Of a stretch of 64,000 nt of DNA, positions 29,533 to 39,737 are shown piece after piece. Origin of the DNA: Eutreptiella sp. 'Long Island Sound 2002'. Taxonomy: Eukaryota; Euglenozoa; Euglenophyceae; Eutreptiales; Eutreptiaceae. Each line of letters opens with the position of its first letter. Within the stretch, counting starts at the first letter, position 1. The stretch is from NCBI GenBank assembly GCA_964036045.1, contig OZ038380.1:63286591-63350590 (forward strand), read 5' to 3'. A program made the position numbers and the translations under genes. The notes under the pieces were generated by a model. It saw only the letters and a program-made list of their open reading frames with translations, was not told the DNA's origin and did not search any database.

Positions 29533-32500
29533 CGGAGCCCCTGCAGCCAAGGGCCCCAGCTAGGGCGGTCGCAGGATGGTGACGTGGGAAGCGCCGAACC
29601 ATCCCAGTTGGGAGTCGATAAGCACAAGGGGACTGCCGCGGGCGGAAGGCCCGGTCCGGCGCCCAGTCGCGGAGGCGGGGTGAGGGCAAGTGAAGGCACG
29701 AACCCTTGCACCCGTCCGTCCTTCGCGACCAAGAATGTGTTTGATGTACTACAGGATCTATCCGAGAGTATCGGAGGATCACCCGGACCGCAGCTGGATG
29801 CTGCAGATGGGCAGCCTGAGCCCATTGTCCACGACCTGCACCAGTCGCTTGTAGAGCTTCTGGAACGGCCGGTGATCCTGAGTTTGCACGCCGTGCGCCG
29901 TGTCGGTCGCGAGCGGCATTTGCATCTTAAGGTCCGTGCCCTATGCGGGGAAGTGGAAAAGGTTTTCGACGTGTTGGTCGACACGGGAGCTCAAGTCAGC
30001 TTGGTCAAGGCTGGCCTACTTCCACCAGAGTGTCTGACCGACGGGCGGAAGCCTGTCAGGCTGAAGGTGGCGAACGGCCAGTACATGGTGGGAGGCACGA
30101 AGGAAGCAGCCATTGGGCTGCAGTTCGTGAACCATCGTGAGCTGAGCCGCCCAGACCTCGGCAAGGAAATCCTCCTGCACGGTCGCTTCTACGAGGCCGA
30201 GATGGACTGGGACATGATCGTCGGGTACGACTTCATGATGGAGACGGACTCCGGCGTCCTCCCGGCCCAGGCTTCCATGACCCTGTACCAGGACGACCAA
30301 CTCTCGTGGCTTTCGTCACCTGAGCACCATGTGGAATGCCAATGGATCCACCCCGAACGCAATCAGCTCGAAGTGGCCGCGCTGGACACTGAACCAACTG
30401 GTCCTGCAAACCAGGAGTACGGCGTAAGGCCGGAAGTGGCGAGCCGAGTTGTCGCGGACTTGGGAGCTTCGGATCTGGCCCTGGATGCGTTCTCTTCAGG
30501 AACCTCCGCCCATCTGCGGGTGTGTGAGAAGTACTGGAGCGCACAGGACTCCGCGTGGAAGAAGCACTGGGGTCCGCATCAGGGACTGATGTGGATCCAT
30601 TGCCCCCGTTGGGACATTCCAAGAGCGATAGCGAAGATTCGCAAGGACCGCTCCAAGGCAGTGCTGGTTGTTCCTATGGGATGCACCGAGGAGGAAAGTA
30701 CCCGGCATTGGGTAGCCTCATTGACCAACATGACCTTGAACAAGGTCGTCCTACCGGCTGTAGAGAGTGTCTATCAGGATGCTAAGGGACAGCCCATGCC
30801 ACCCCAGAGATGGCCAACAGAATTCCACTATGTGGATGGGGGCCTTGATCAGGCCGACACCACGGACTTCGTGTGTGTCAACCGTATCATAGCAGAGCCT
30901 TGGAGGCAATGCTTTGCGGTTCCCCCTGTTGACATCGAAGAATCGGACTCCGAAGACCCCCTCACTGAAGAGGAGTGGGATCTGGTTCAGGGGTATAAGG
31001 ATCAGCCCTTTCACGACTGGGGGAACCAGCGTGAGGGCAAAGGCCAGGACAAAGCCTGGTGGGAAGTGGACTCAATCGTCTCCGGTTCCTATGACGGGAA
31101 TACCTTCGTACAGAGGGTGCTGGATCACATGTCCAGCCAAGACGAGCCGCCTGGCGGTAACCCACCCACCTACGGCGATCTGTTCCGAGGCAAGTCCAGG
31201 GATGGCCCTTTGGGCCACCTGGGAAGACCACCTGAGCCGAAAGCGAGCGGGGTCGCTACCCCTCAAGTAAGCTCCGTGGTTCAAGTGCCCGGAAAAGCCA
31301 AGGCGGAGTCCGATGACTGCCCCAAGATCCAGGCATTGGAGGCCAGGCTGAAGCAGAAGTATGGTGACACCTTCTTCAGCGGTAAGCCTGTGTTTCCCCC
31401 ACCGGTGCGTGGACCGTATGGCGAGGCCAAGATACGACTGAAGCAGGACCCCCGTGTGTATCGCCACCGGGAGTTTGCCCTGAGGGGCGAGAGGAAAGAG
31501 GCCATGGAGAAGATCCTCCGTGACTTCATCCAGAGAGGCTGGCTTGAGCCGTGCCACTCCGAGTGGGCCTCTCCCTGCTTCGTCGTCCCCAAGAAAGTTG
31601 CCGGTGAGTGGCGGCTCGTGGTCGACTACCGCGGCCTGAACGCCCAAACGCAGCACGACAGCTATACGCTGCCCCTCATTGAGGACATGCTGCAAAAGCA
31701 ACACCGGCGGAGGATCTTCACGGTGATTGACCTGAAACATGGTTATCATCAGATGCCTCTCGCCGAAGAGTCCCGTGCCTGCACAGCCATGAGCACTCCA
31801 CTTGGACCTCTCCAACGGAAGGTGATGCCCATGGGCGTCACCAACGGCAATGCGGCTTTTCAGCGGATGCTGGAGAACCTGCTTGAGCCGGTGCGCGACT
31901 GTGCGGACCCCTTCGTGGACGACGTGACCATCGCGTCCGGGGACCCCAGCATGAGCTACGAGGAGCTCCTGGAGGCACACGAGAGGGACGTCACTCGAGT
32001 GCTGGACCTTCTGGTTCGGCACAAACTCACGGGCAGCAGTGACAAGGCCACCATTGCGGTAAGCGAGGTGGTCTTCGCTGGCCACGTGGTCGGGAACGGG
32101 CAGCGAAAGCCCATACCTGGCAAGGTGGCTGCGATTGAGCACTGGGAAAAGCCCAAGACGGTCTCTGAGCTACGGGCGTATCTGGGGTTCTGCAATTACT
32201 ACTCGGGGTATATCAAAATGTATGCCGAGTATGCAGCCCCCATGACGACCATGCTCAAGGGCAACCGAGAGGAGACCAAGAAGGGGTCCAAGAAAGCTCT
32301 GGTCTGGACAGCTGAGTCGGACCGTGCCTTTGAAGGGATGAAGCAGGCGCTGCTATCCGCAGTGGGTCTGCACCTCGTGGATCCCGACCGAGGGTTCGTC
32401 CTGCGCACCGACGCTTCCGACTACGCCATTGGCGCTGTGTTGGAGCAAGTGCTTGACGACGGGAGGCACGTGCCCGTGGCCTTCTGGAGCCGAGTCCTGG

Positions 32501-34515
32501 CGGAAGGCCAGAGACGGACGTGGACGCCCCGTGAAAAGGAGGCGTATGCCATCGTCATGGCTCTCAGGAAATGGGCTGGGTACATAGCCCTCCATCCCGT
32601 CACCGTCTGCACCGACCATCAGAGTCTGCAGTCGTGGCACAAGGAGCACGTGGACACCCCCTCAGGTCCCGCCTCCCGACGGGCAAGATGGCATGAGACC
32701 TTGGCCAAGTTCGACCTTACGGTTGTTTATATTCCTGGAAAGGATAACACCGTGGCGGACTGTCTCAGTAGGTGGGCCTATCCCGCCAGCAAGGGCATGC
32801 AGGATATCTCTGCCCATGGCGATGAGGCTGAGACCGCTGAAGCCAAGAGGATCATCGAAATGGAGCGCCTGATGGAGGAGGAGGGTGCCAAATGCTTCGT
32901 CGTCATGGCTGCGGATGCCCCCCTCGCAACGAGGGTGAGCAGAGCGGTCAGAGTACTCGCCCCTGAGGGGTCTGAGTCCGACAAGCACCTCTTCCCGGAG
33001 TCTTGCCTCCAGGACGACTGGACCGACGACTACGCTAAGTCTGAGGCCTTTGTGGCCGAGTATAGGGCTGTGACCGACCCTGACGACGGGCAGAAGTGGC
33101 CAAAGGGGCTGACTGAGGAAGATGGCAAGCTTTACCGGTATGGTAAGCTGCTAGTACCAGAGTCCGGGGTGCTCGAGCTGTGTGAAGCTTGGCACCACCA
33201 CATGCTGCACCGAGGGGTCAAGAAGCAAGCTCTTGACATGCAGCGTCGGTTCGAGATCGACCATATCGTTCTCTACACCGCAATCAAGAAGGTCAGGAAG
33301 GGTTGCTCGGTCTGTCAGGCCTGCAATCCCGATAACCGGAACGTCAAGGGGGAACCCCAATGGACCCCGGTTCCTGACCAGCCCATGGAGAGCGTGGCCA
33401 TGGACGTCTTCTCCATGCCCGAAGTGCACATTGGCAAGGAGACCTTTGACTGTGTGGTTCTCTGTGTGGACCGCCACAGCGGCTACGTTGTAGCCGTTCC
33501 GGCACGCAAAAAGGGGTTGCTTGCCAAGGAGGTGGCAGTCATGATGATTCGTCATTGGCTGACCGTCTTTGACATCCCCCGCACCATTTGCAGTGACCGA
33601 GGGCCCCAGTTTACTGGTGGCTGGTTCAAGGCTATGTGTTCCCTCATGGGGATACGTCATGCCAAGAGCGTCGCCTATCTCAGCCGGTCTAACGGCCGTG
33701 CTGAAGTGGCTGCACGGCAGCTGTTCGAGAAGCTGCGCAAGATCCACATCACCAATCCACGGCGGAACTGGTTTGAGGAGATGTGGCCTGCTCTGAAGGC
33801 CCATCATGACACCCCCACTCCGGGCGGTTTGTCCCCTCACCAGATTCTGTTCGGCAGGGACCCCCTGGGTAGGGGACTTCCCTTGTCTGGTGATGGCATG
33901 GCTATGGATGCCAAGGAGTTCTTCGCGCGGCAAGAGCAAACGGCGCGGGACATCCGCCAGCAGCTTGAGAAGGAGCATGCTGAGCGTCAGAAGTCCGCCC
34001 CGAGCTCGACAGCGCAGAAGTTCAGGGTGGGAGACCCGGTATGGGTGATCAGACCCCGCCCCATGGGCACCCACCGCACCAAAACCTGGTTCACACCCGG
34101 CGAGGTGGTCCGCAGGATTGGTGAGGACACCTACCGTATCAAGGTGGGTCAAGGACAGTTCCGGGAGCGCCACGAGAGTCAACTTCGTGTGCGGGAACCC
34201 GACCTCCGTGGCCGACATGTGTCCCTGGACTACGCCAACCATGAGGCCGATTCCGATGATGACTATGCCGAGCAGGACGACTATACTGTCGAGAAGATCC
34301 TGGCTCAGCGTCCGAAGGCCTCGGCACCCGGAGGTCTGGAGTTCAAGGTTCGTTGGCGAGGCTATGGGCCGTCCCACGACACCTGGGAACCCGTCTCCTC
34401 GTTTGTGCCGCGGGTCAATACTCCCTTCATGGAGTACATCCGCAAGCACAAGACCAAGATCCACGTTTCGGACTTGGCAGCACTCACCCGGGCGATTGCA
34501 GCCAGGGGTGCCTGA
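29533..34515 (+). CDS. Gyp-2 Pol: protease, Dam-like domain, RT, RNase H, integrase, chromodomain
   Basis: Read as the readthrough part of Gag-Pol. Domains by position: retropepsin with VDTGAQVSLV (about 29979) and YDFMM; Dam-like domain 30475-30845 (LDAFSS, WIHCPRWD where NPPF/Y is expected, AVLVVPMG, HYVDGG); RT with RLVVDYRGLN (31615), DLKHGYHQMPL, MGVTNGNAAFQ and catalytic FVDDV (31914); RNase H from LRTDASDYAIGAVLEQ (32401); integrase zinc module HHHMLHRGVKK...CSVCQAC (33190-33330), core Asp in AMDVFSM, Asp in CSDRGPQFTG, Glu in NGRAEVAARQL; C-terminal GDPVWVIRP; chromodomain YTVEKILAQR...FKVRWRGYG...TWEP (34281-34395). Ends TGA. All catalytic residues of the standard enzymes are present, so it may be competent. 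Confidence 0.93.
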   Translation, partial: RSPCSQGPQLGRSQDGDVGSAEPSQLGVDKHKGTAAGGRPGPAPSRGGGVRASEGTNPCTRPSFATKNVFDVLQDLSESIGGSPGPQLDAADGQPEPIVHDLHQSLVELLERPVILSLHAVRRVGRERHLHLKVRALCGEVEKVFDVLVDTGAQVSLVKAGLLPPECLTDGRKPVRLKVANGQYMVGGTKEAAIGLQFVNHRELSRPDLGKEILLHGRFYEAEMDWDMIVGYDFMMETDSGVLPAQASMTLYQDDQLSWLSSPEHHVECQWIHPERNQLEVAALDTEPTGPANQEYGVRPEVASRVVADLGASDLALDAFSSGTSAHLRVCEKYWSAQDSAWKKHWGPHQGLMWIHCPRWDIPRAIAKIRKDRSKAVLVVPMGCTEEESTRHWVASLTNMTLNKVVLPAVESVYQDAKGQPMPPQRWPTEFHYVDGGLDQADTTDFVCVNRIIAEPWRQCFAVPPVDIEESDSEDPLTEEEWDLVQGYKDQPFHDWGNQREGKGQDKAWWEVDSIVSGSYDGNTFVQRVLDHMSSQDEPPGGNPPTYGDLFRGKSRDGPLGHLGRPPEPKASGVATPQVSSVVQVPGKAKAESDDCPKIQALEARLKQKYGDTFFSGKPVFPPPVRGPYGEAKIRLKQDPRVYRHREFALRGERKEAMEKILRDFIQRGWLEPCHSEWASPCFVVPKKVAGEWRLVVDYRGLNAQTQHDSYTLPLIEDMLQKQHRRRIFTVIDLKHGYHQMPLAEESRACTAMSTPLGPLQRKVMPMGVTNGNAAFQRMLENLLEPVRDCADPFVDDVTIASGDPSMSYEELLEAHERDVTRVLDLLVRHKLTGSSDKATIAVSEVVFAGHVVGNGQRKPIPGKVAAIEHWEKPKTVSELRAYLGFCNYYSGYIKMYAEYAAPMTTMLKGNREETKKGSKKALVWTAESDRAFEGMKQALLSAVGLHLVDPDRGFVLRTDASDYAIGAVLEQVLDDGRHVPVAFWSRVLAEGQRRTWTPREKEAYAIVMALRKWAGYIALHPVTVCTDHQSLQSWHKEHVDTPSGPASRRARWHETLAKFDLTVVYIPGKDNTVADCLSRWAYPASKGMQDISAHGDEAETAEAKRIIEMERLMEEEGAKCFVVMAADAPLATRVSRAVRVLAPEGSESDKHLFPESCLQDDWTDDYAKSEAFVAEYRAVTDPDDGQKWPKGLTEEDGKLYRYGKLLVPESGVLELCEAWHHHMLHRGVKKQALDMQRRFEIDHIVLYTAIKKVRKGCSVCQACNPDNRNVKGEPQWTPVPDQPMESVAMDVFSMPEVHIGKETFDCVVLCVDRHSGYVVAVPARKKGLLAKEVAVMMIRHWLTVFDIPRTICSDRGPQFTGGWFKAMCSLMGIRHAKSVAYLSRSNGRAEVAARQLFEKLRKIHITNPRRNWFEEMWPALKAHHDTPTPGGLSPHQILFGRDPLGRGLPLSGDGMAMDAKEFFARQEQTARDIRQQLEKEHAERQKSAPSSTAQKFRVGDPVWVIRPRPMGTHRTKTWFTPGEVVRRIGEDTYRIKVGQGQFRERHESQLRVREPDLRGRHVSLDYANHEADSDDDYAEQDDYTVEKILAQRPKASAPGGLEFKVRWRGYGPSHDTWEPVSSFVPRVNTPFMEYIRKHKTKIHVSDLAALTRAIAARGA

Positions 34516-35985
34516 TCAGTGCCCTGAGCTCTCCCCTGATGTGTCATGAGCGCTTGTGAGGCCGACGAATCGTCCCTTACTTGCTTGCTCTCTTCCATCT
34601 TTCGGTGACAGAGTGGCCATACACCCCCCCCTGCTGTATCCAGAGGAGGATGGCCCCTCTCTTTCAATTCTAATCGTCACTCCCCACCTGCTGAATCCTT
34701 GGGAAACCAGGTAGGGCGACTGACCTTCATATTTTTGAGCTCTTGGGGCCTTGAAGCCCATACGTCGTTGCGCAACGGATGCCGCTGTCATCGGCATTGC
34801 GAATTTTCGTGTGTGGTCTGGTTCCATGGCACTTGCGGAATCCAGACCAGTCGACGTGTGTCAGCTGACTATATATGGCCTGGACTCAGGCGTTTTCCTG
34901 TCCACCCTCCTGCATTGCCTTATCCTGACCGTGGCGTGGTTTGGCGCTCTGTCCAGAGCGTGTTTACACGCCTCTTTACCCAGATTATTGCTTGTTTTTC
35001 TGCCCTCCAGGATATGTGCATCTGTATGTTAAGTGTCATCAGCCCATCGCTGAGGGATGGACTGTTTTTCACCAGGAATCGGGATACAGAGGCGCCTTGA
35101 GTCGCTGTGTACATGTTCATACAGCCTGGTCCAGCCTGGACCAGTACTTGATTACAGATTCTACTGTTTGAGTGCCCGTGATACCGTGTTGCCCTATTCG
35201 CTGTGATGTGTGGAGATCCTGATGGCGCCAGGCGGGAAGCCCAGTTGCCTGACTACACTCCCAGCGGTCCGCCACTGTCAGTCCCAGTGTGAGCCTACCG
35301 ATTCGCAGACGCACTTGCATTCGGATGGCGGCCTCCGGTGCTCCTGACCTCGGTCAGTCTGCCTGGGAAACTGGTGGTTTGAGGAGTCGACGCCTCCGGC
35401 CACACTGCATGAGGACTCCCTCGTGTATGGCCTTCGTGGCAGTAGGGCGAGGGAAAAGACGGCCTTGATGCCCGATCCCTTCAGGAGGAGTTCCCTTAAG
35501 ATCTGGGGTTCTTAAGGAGTTCGACTATGGCACTCTGGACTCGCGTCGTATGGATATGGACATGGTGCGCCCGAGGAAGGACCCGTGGGGACTCTCCCCA
35601 GTCGGCGGGCCTTGGGAAGCTTGGGGTAGCCTGATGGATCTTTGTGGTCGCTCCTGACTTGTGGGACCACCTCGGTCGTCGTGTGTCGCCTATGTTGGCC
35701 GTGTATGCCACTGCCACTGTGGTGGTGACCGTAGCAGCCGGCACCCGGTGCGCCTGGTATGGGTTAACGGGTCCTTTGGATGCCGAACAATCGCCGCCAG
35801 GACCCGGGACTTGATACTTGATACTATACATGTGCTACGAGCTATTACTGCATCATACCTATCTTACTGTGACTCACTGAAGTGAGGATGTGACACCCCC
35901 GCCCCTTCAGGACGTGGTCCTGGGTACCCGCTGCCATGCGTGGGTGTTATCGAGCCCCCCCCAGGGTTTGCTCTAAGGAGGGGGG
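34516..35985 (+). other. Gyp-2 3' noncoding region
   Basis: 1470 bases between pol and the 3' LTR with no believable frame on either strand. It ends in the polypurine tract. Confidence 0.65.
35975..35985 (+). other. Polypurine tract of Gyp-2
   Basis: AAGGAGGGGGG directly before TGAAGCGG of the 3' LTR. Confidence 0.85.
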
Positions 35986-38931
35986 TGAAGCGGTACCCAG
36001 AACCCCATGGCCAGGTTAGAGCATACAACCGGTCTCCGGTCCACTAACCCCATGTTCCGTGCCGTTCCATGCCGTGAAGCCCCGCATCGGCAACCGATGC
36101 ACCGCCAGCGGAGATTTGTATATCAGAATATCAGGAATCAACAGGGTTTTATTTTCATATTGTTTCCGTCAATTTTTACGCTTCCGTTCTGATATTCACT
36201 GTTTTGACTGCTGGCGGTTGGATCGCGACTTTACCGTAACCGCCAGTTTAACTGTTTATAATGGAAATTTTAACGCTATCCGAGACGAAGACTCTAAAGT
36301 CGTCAGGAACTGCATTGATGCATCCGCAATTTTCATAATTAATACTCGCAACCTTAATCCGAATTTTTCAGGATGTCGAAATCGGATTTTCGACTTCGAC
36401 ATCCCCGCACTTGATTTGACCTCTTTCGAGTGGACCTACGTGCTTCCCTATGCACGAATCAACTTTCCTTTTATCTTGCCCCCCATCTGACTCAGAGATA
36501 TGGGCAAAACAAAGTTGATTCGTGAGGCCACTTGTGAAGGTCATATCTCGTGTTGCTTGCGAGGAATGACAATAAGGAAACGTGGGATGTATTCACAATA
36601 CTCCCGACGTAATTTAGGAAGCATTATATGCCTTGCGTTTCCACACGTGCGCGCTAGTGTAATGGATCATGGTCAAGAGGGTAGAGTTTGCGTTATAACT
36701 CTTTGGCCATGATATTGCGTGCGTTAAGATAACTTTCGAGTGTAGCGCGCAAGTGTTGGTGTTGCATAGGAACTCTCCTTGAGTTCCTATGAGCGATTGA
36801 CACAAAGTTATGCCCTTGAAGGGGCATGACATATCGTGGTGGGAGCTGCCTTTTTGGGCAATATGTGGTATGTGCCATGTGTGGTGTTGCGTGCCCATTT
36901 GGCGCGTCCATTGCTCCAAGACAAGCCCGCCAATGGACCTCATATTGTGCAAGTCCCTTCTCCATACTCCCTACGATCAATTGCAAGCCTAACCTTCGTG
37001 AAGGGAAGCTGGTGTGGTGAACCCGAAGCGATGCGTTGGGAGCAAAGTGTGTGTTTTGCAATTTTCCATATTTTCGTGTGCCCACTTGGGAAGTAGCGCT
37101 CGTAACCCTTCAAGGCGCCCCAAGTGGAGCACATATGTGGGATCGAAGGTCATTGGTGTCAAGTCATTGTGTTTAGAAGGATTAAGTGATTGCACAATCC
37201 AAGCCGAAGATATTATAATATAATTATGCACCTTTCAAGGCACTTTTGTGTGTGCTTGTGCCAATTTTGCCATTTTTGGCCCGTCATGATGTCAAGTGGC
37301 GACCGTGTATCTCAACGTTGCGCTCAATTGACATCATGACCCAAGTATGATATGAGGGTACATACTTCGGTGCCCAACATATCTTGGACCCGGCGAGTAA
37401 CTCCTCTTAGGCTTGGCATACCGTGGCCGCCATGTTGGCGATTTGGGACTATCCCAAATCATGGGCTCACTTGGCGACCCTGCCATTCCCAATATCGGAG
37501 GAGTTGGGCGACGCCCAAAAGATATGTTGGACCAATATGACTTGATACCAATCCTATGGCACACCCCGGTCCAAGTCGGGCATGTACCTCATTTGCCCCA
37601 ACCATGAGTGTGCGCATTTTTGGCCATTTTGAGCAATTTTCCACTTTTGCTGCCCGCCGTGCACTATGTTCTAACCCTCGTGCACGCCGGACGCATGGAC
37701 CAATGGACCATATATGACATGGGTGTTATGGGTAATGGTCCCCATGGTCCACACACCACGTGGGCGAAGCGGAGCCACCTTCGTTAAGGCGCTAGTCCAA
37801 AGTGAGTATGGGCAATTTTGCCATTTTGGCATTTGTGGACCCAATTGGGATCGTCACCACGCCAAGTGGCATTGAGATCTATGAGAGCCAAGGGCATGGG
37901 AGTCTTCGTTCGACTCCCGGTGGATCTCGTATGGAATGGCGGATCTGATCTCCAAGCCGGCGTGGAGATATACTATTGGGAGCACACCGAATTTTGGCTC
38001 ATTTCAAGCAGCCAAAATGACCCCATTTTGGGACCCCAATTTCCCCCTTCTGTGTGGTCAATTGGCGGCCCCATATCTCTATGCCCACAGGGAGCCCGGA
38101 CCTAAATTTAAGTTGTACACTCAGATATAAGTCCTAGGTCCCGCCTCCTACCCTGTGAGCCAATGGCCTTACCTTGGCCGAGCGAGCCGCGCGTGGGAAT
38201 GACGCCAATTCCGGTGATTTTGGCATCATGACCCCACTTGACTCATCCGTGTTGCCCTGATGCCGGGACCTCAAAGGGAACCAGGTTGGGTGAGGGCTCC
38301 AGGGAGTTCGTACTTGAAGGGCATAGGGTCAGTTGCCTCGTCCCTACCTCTGGCGGGTCCGGACGAGGGGTCAAATTTGGGGATTTTTGAGTTAATTTCA
38401 GTTTCGGCTGAAACAACCCATTTTCAGCTACCAACTCCTGGGTGATAATGGCGGGGCCATATCTCTGGCTCAGAGTGGAGTTGAGACCTGTCGTTTCGGG
38501 AGCATAGGGAGCCACTGTGCGTCAGCCTTGGAGCTGCTTCGTCCGCAAGAACTCGCCTGTGGCTAGGCGGGACACCTCCCCCATTGGCAGGGTTTCAGGG
38601 TCCGGACTGAGCAGGGCATGGGTTGTGTTTGAGCCCCCGCCCCCACCAGCCACTGAGAGGGTCAGACCTGGGATTGGGATACAAGTTAGGATAGAGTGTC
38701 TATTGTCCTGTGATGCCCTTACCCCAGTCCAGTCTTAACCCCATGTGTACATATCCTGATGTGTTGCTGTACATACTTTCGTTCCCTCTTTGCAGAGTGG
38801 CAAGGATTCTGAAACGCTTTGTCACATGACATGAGCGCATTGATGCCCCTGTGAGCGTAGTGCTTTGCCTGCCTGCTCACTTGCGCGTGTCCCGCAGCGT
38901 CCGGTGGCCGGCCCCCCACGGGAACGCGTCA
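35986..38931 (+). repeat. Gyp-2 3' LTR (2946 bp)
   Basis: Same length and same ends as 21813-24758, followed by GTGC at 38932-38935. The hairpin copy is at 36372-36403. Confidence 0.92.
36372..36403. other. Conserved LTR hairpin, Gyp-2 3' copy
   Basis: Identical to 22199-22230: nine-base perfect inverted repeat GATGTCGAA/TTCGACATC. Confidence 0.7.
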
Positions 38932-39420
38932 GTGCGTCCCCGGGTGTCGTGGGGTGTTTGTTGGGGGTGGGGCGGCGCTGGTCCCCCCGTCGTGGTATGC
39001 CCATCCTGGGTGTGGGTCGTGGCGCCTGCCGTGGTGCCCTTTTCCTGCGTGCCTTGGTCCCTGCTCCCGCCCCGTCCTGGTTCTTGGGTGGTTTCCTGCC
39101 CCCATGTGGTGTCTCTTCCGGCGTCCTGTCCCTGTCAGTGCCTGCCCTCGCTTGGGGCCCCTCCGTGCCGTCTTGCCTGAGTGCTCCTTGGTGTCCCTTG
39201 CCCTCCCCTTGCCCTTGTCCTGCCCCTTCCTGGTGTGTTGGTGGCGGGAGGGGCGGGTTGGGGAGGGGGCGCCGGCGGCCCAGGCCTGGGGGTGGGTGGC
39301 CTGGAGCCACTGGCGGAGGGCTTGGGGGGTGTAGGGGGGGCGGAGGCCCTGGACCGCATCGCGGAGGAGGGCCTCCCATGCCGCTTGCGGCATGATGGCC
39401 TCCGGGTGTAACGGCAGCAG
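38932..39420 (-). pseudogene. Unidentified ORF fragment, minus strand, between Gyp-2 and Gyp-3
   Basis: The minus strand is open through the whole segment. Its first 50 residues read like ordered protein (EAIMPQAAWEALLRDAVQ, ALRQWLQATHPQAW); after that it is Arg/Lys/Gly/Pro-rich. It is cut by Gyp-3 upstream and by the Gyp-2 LTR downstream. Across the Gyp-2 insertion the text continues at 21812 but soon meets a stop. It could be a LINE ORF1 or Gag N-terminus. Not recognised. Confidence 0.3.
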
Positions 39421-39737
39421 TGACAGCACTCAATTATACACCGATGCGATCAGAATTTCTATGATTCTCAGATGTACATTAGTGCAGTAAATTTTCCGTT
39501 CTGTTTCATGTTTTCCGTTCGCCGCCAGATGTCGCCTGTGAGCGCGCGTCGAGTCACATTTGTCTTTCGTGATTTCCCAATCGGATTTATTTAAATTATT
39601 TCGAATGATTTCACGTTGTGTCATTATGTGCGATGAATGCGCATTGAGATTCTATGTCTGCTCCATTTTTGTAGACCGGGTTTTCGTACTCTTCATATTC
39701 CACCTTGGAGTTCACTGGACTTACAAGTGCTTCGCAT
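39421..39737 (+). other. Gyp-3 5' region (presumed LTR remnant and leader)
   Basis: AT-richer stretch starting TGACAGCACTCAATT where the G/T-rich locus ends, up to the first Gag ATG at 39738. LTR identity cannot be shown without its partner. Confidence 0.35.

Larger units (their letters stand above)
21813..38931 (+). mobile_element. Gyp-2, full-length 17.1-kb Ty3/gypsy chromovirus-type retrotransposon
   Basis: Everything a complete element needs is visible: two LTRs of equal length (2946 bp) with TGAAGCGG...AACGCGTCA ends, a 4-bp target-site duplication, a polypurine tract, and uninterrupted gag (1441 codons from the first ATG) and pol (1661 codons after the boundary stop). The LTRs differ at roughly 50 positions by my reading, about 98% identity, so insertion is recent compared with Gyp-3. 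At 17.1 kb it is among the large gypsy elements, mainly through its LTRs, giant Gag and 1.5-kb 3' leader. Confidence 0.93.
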
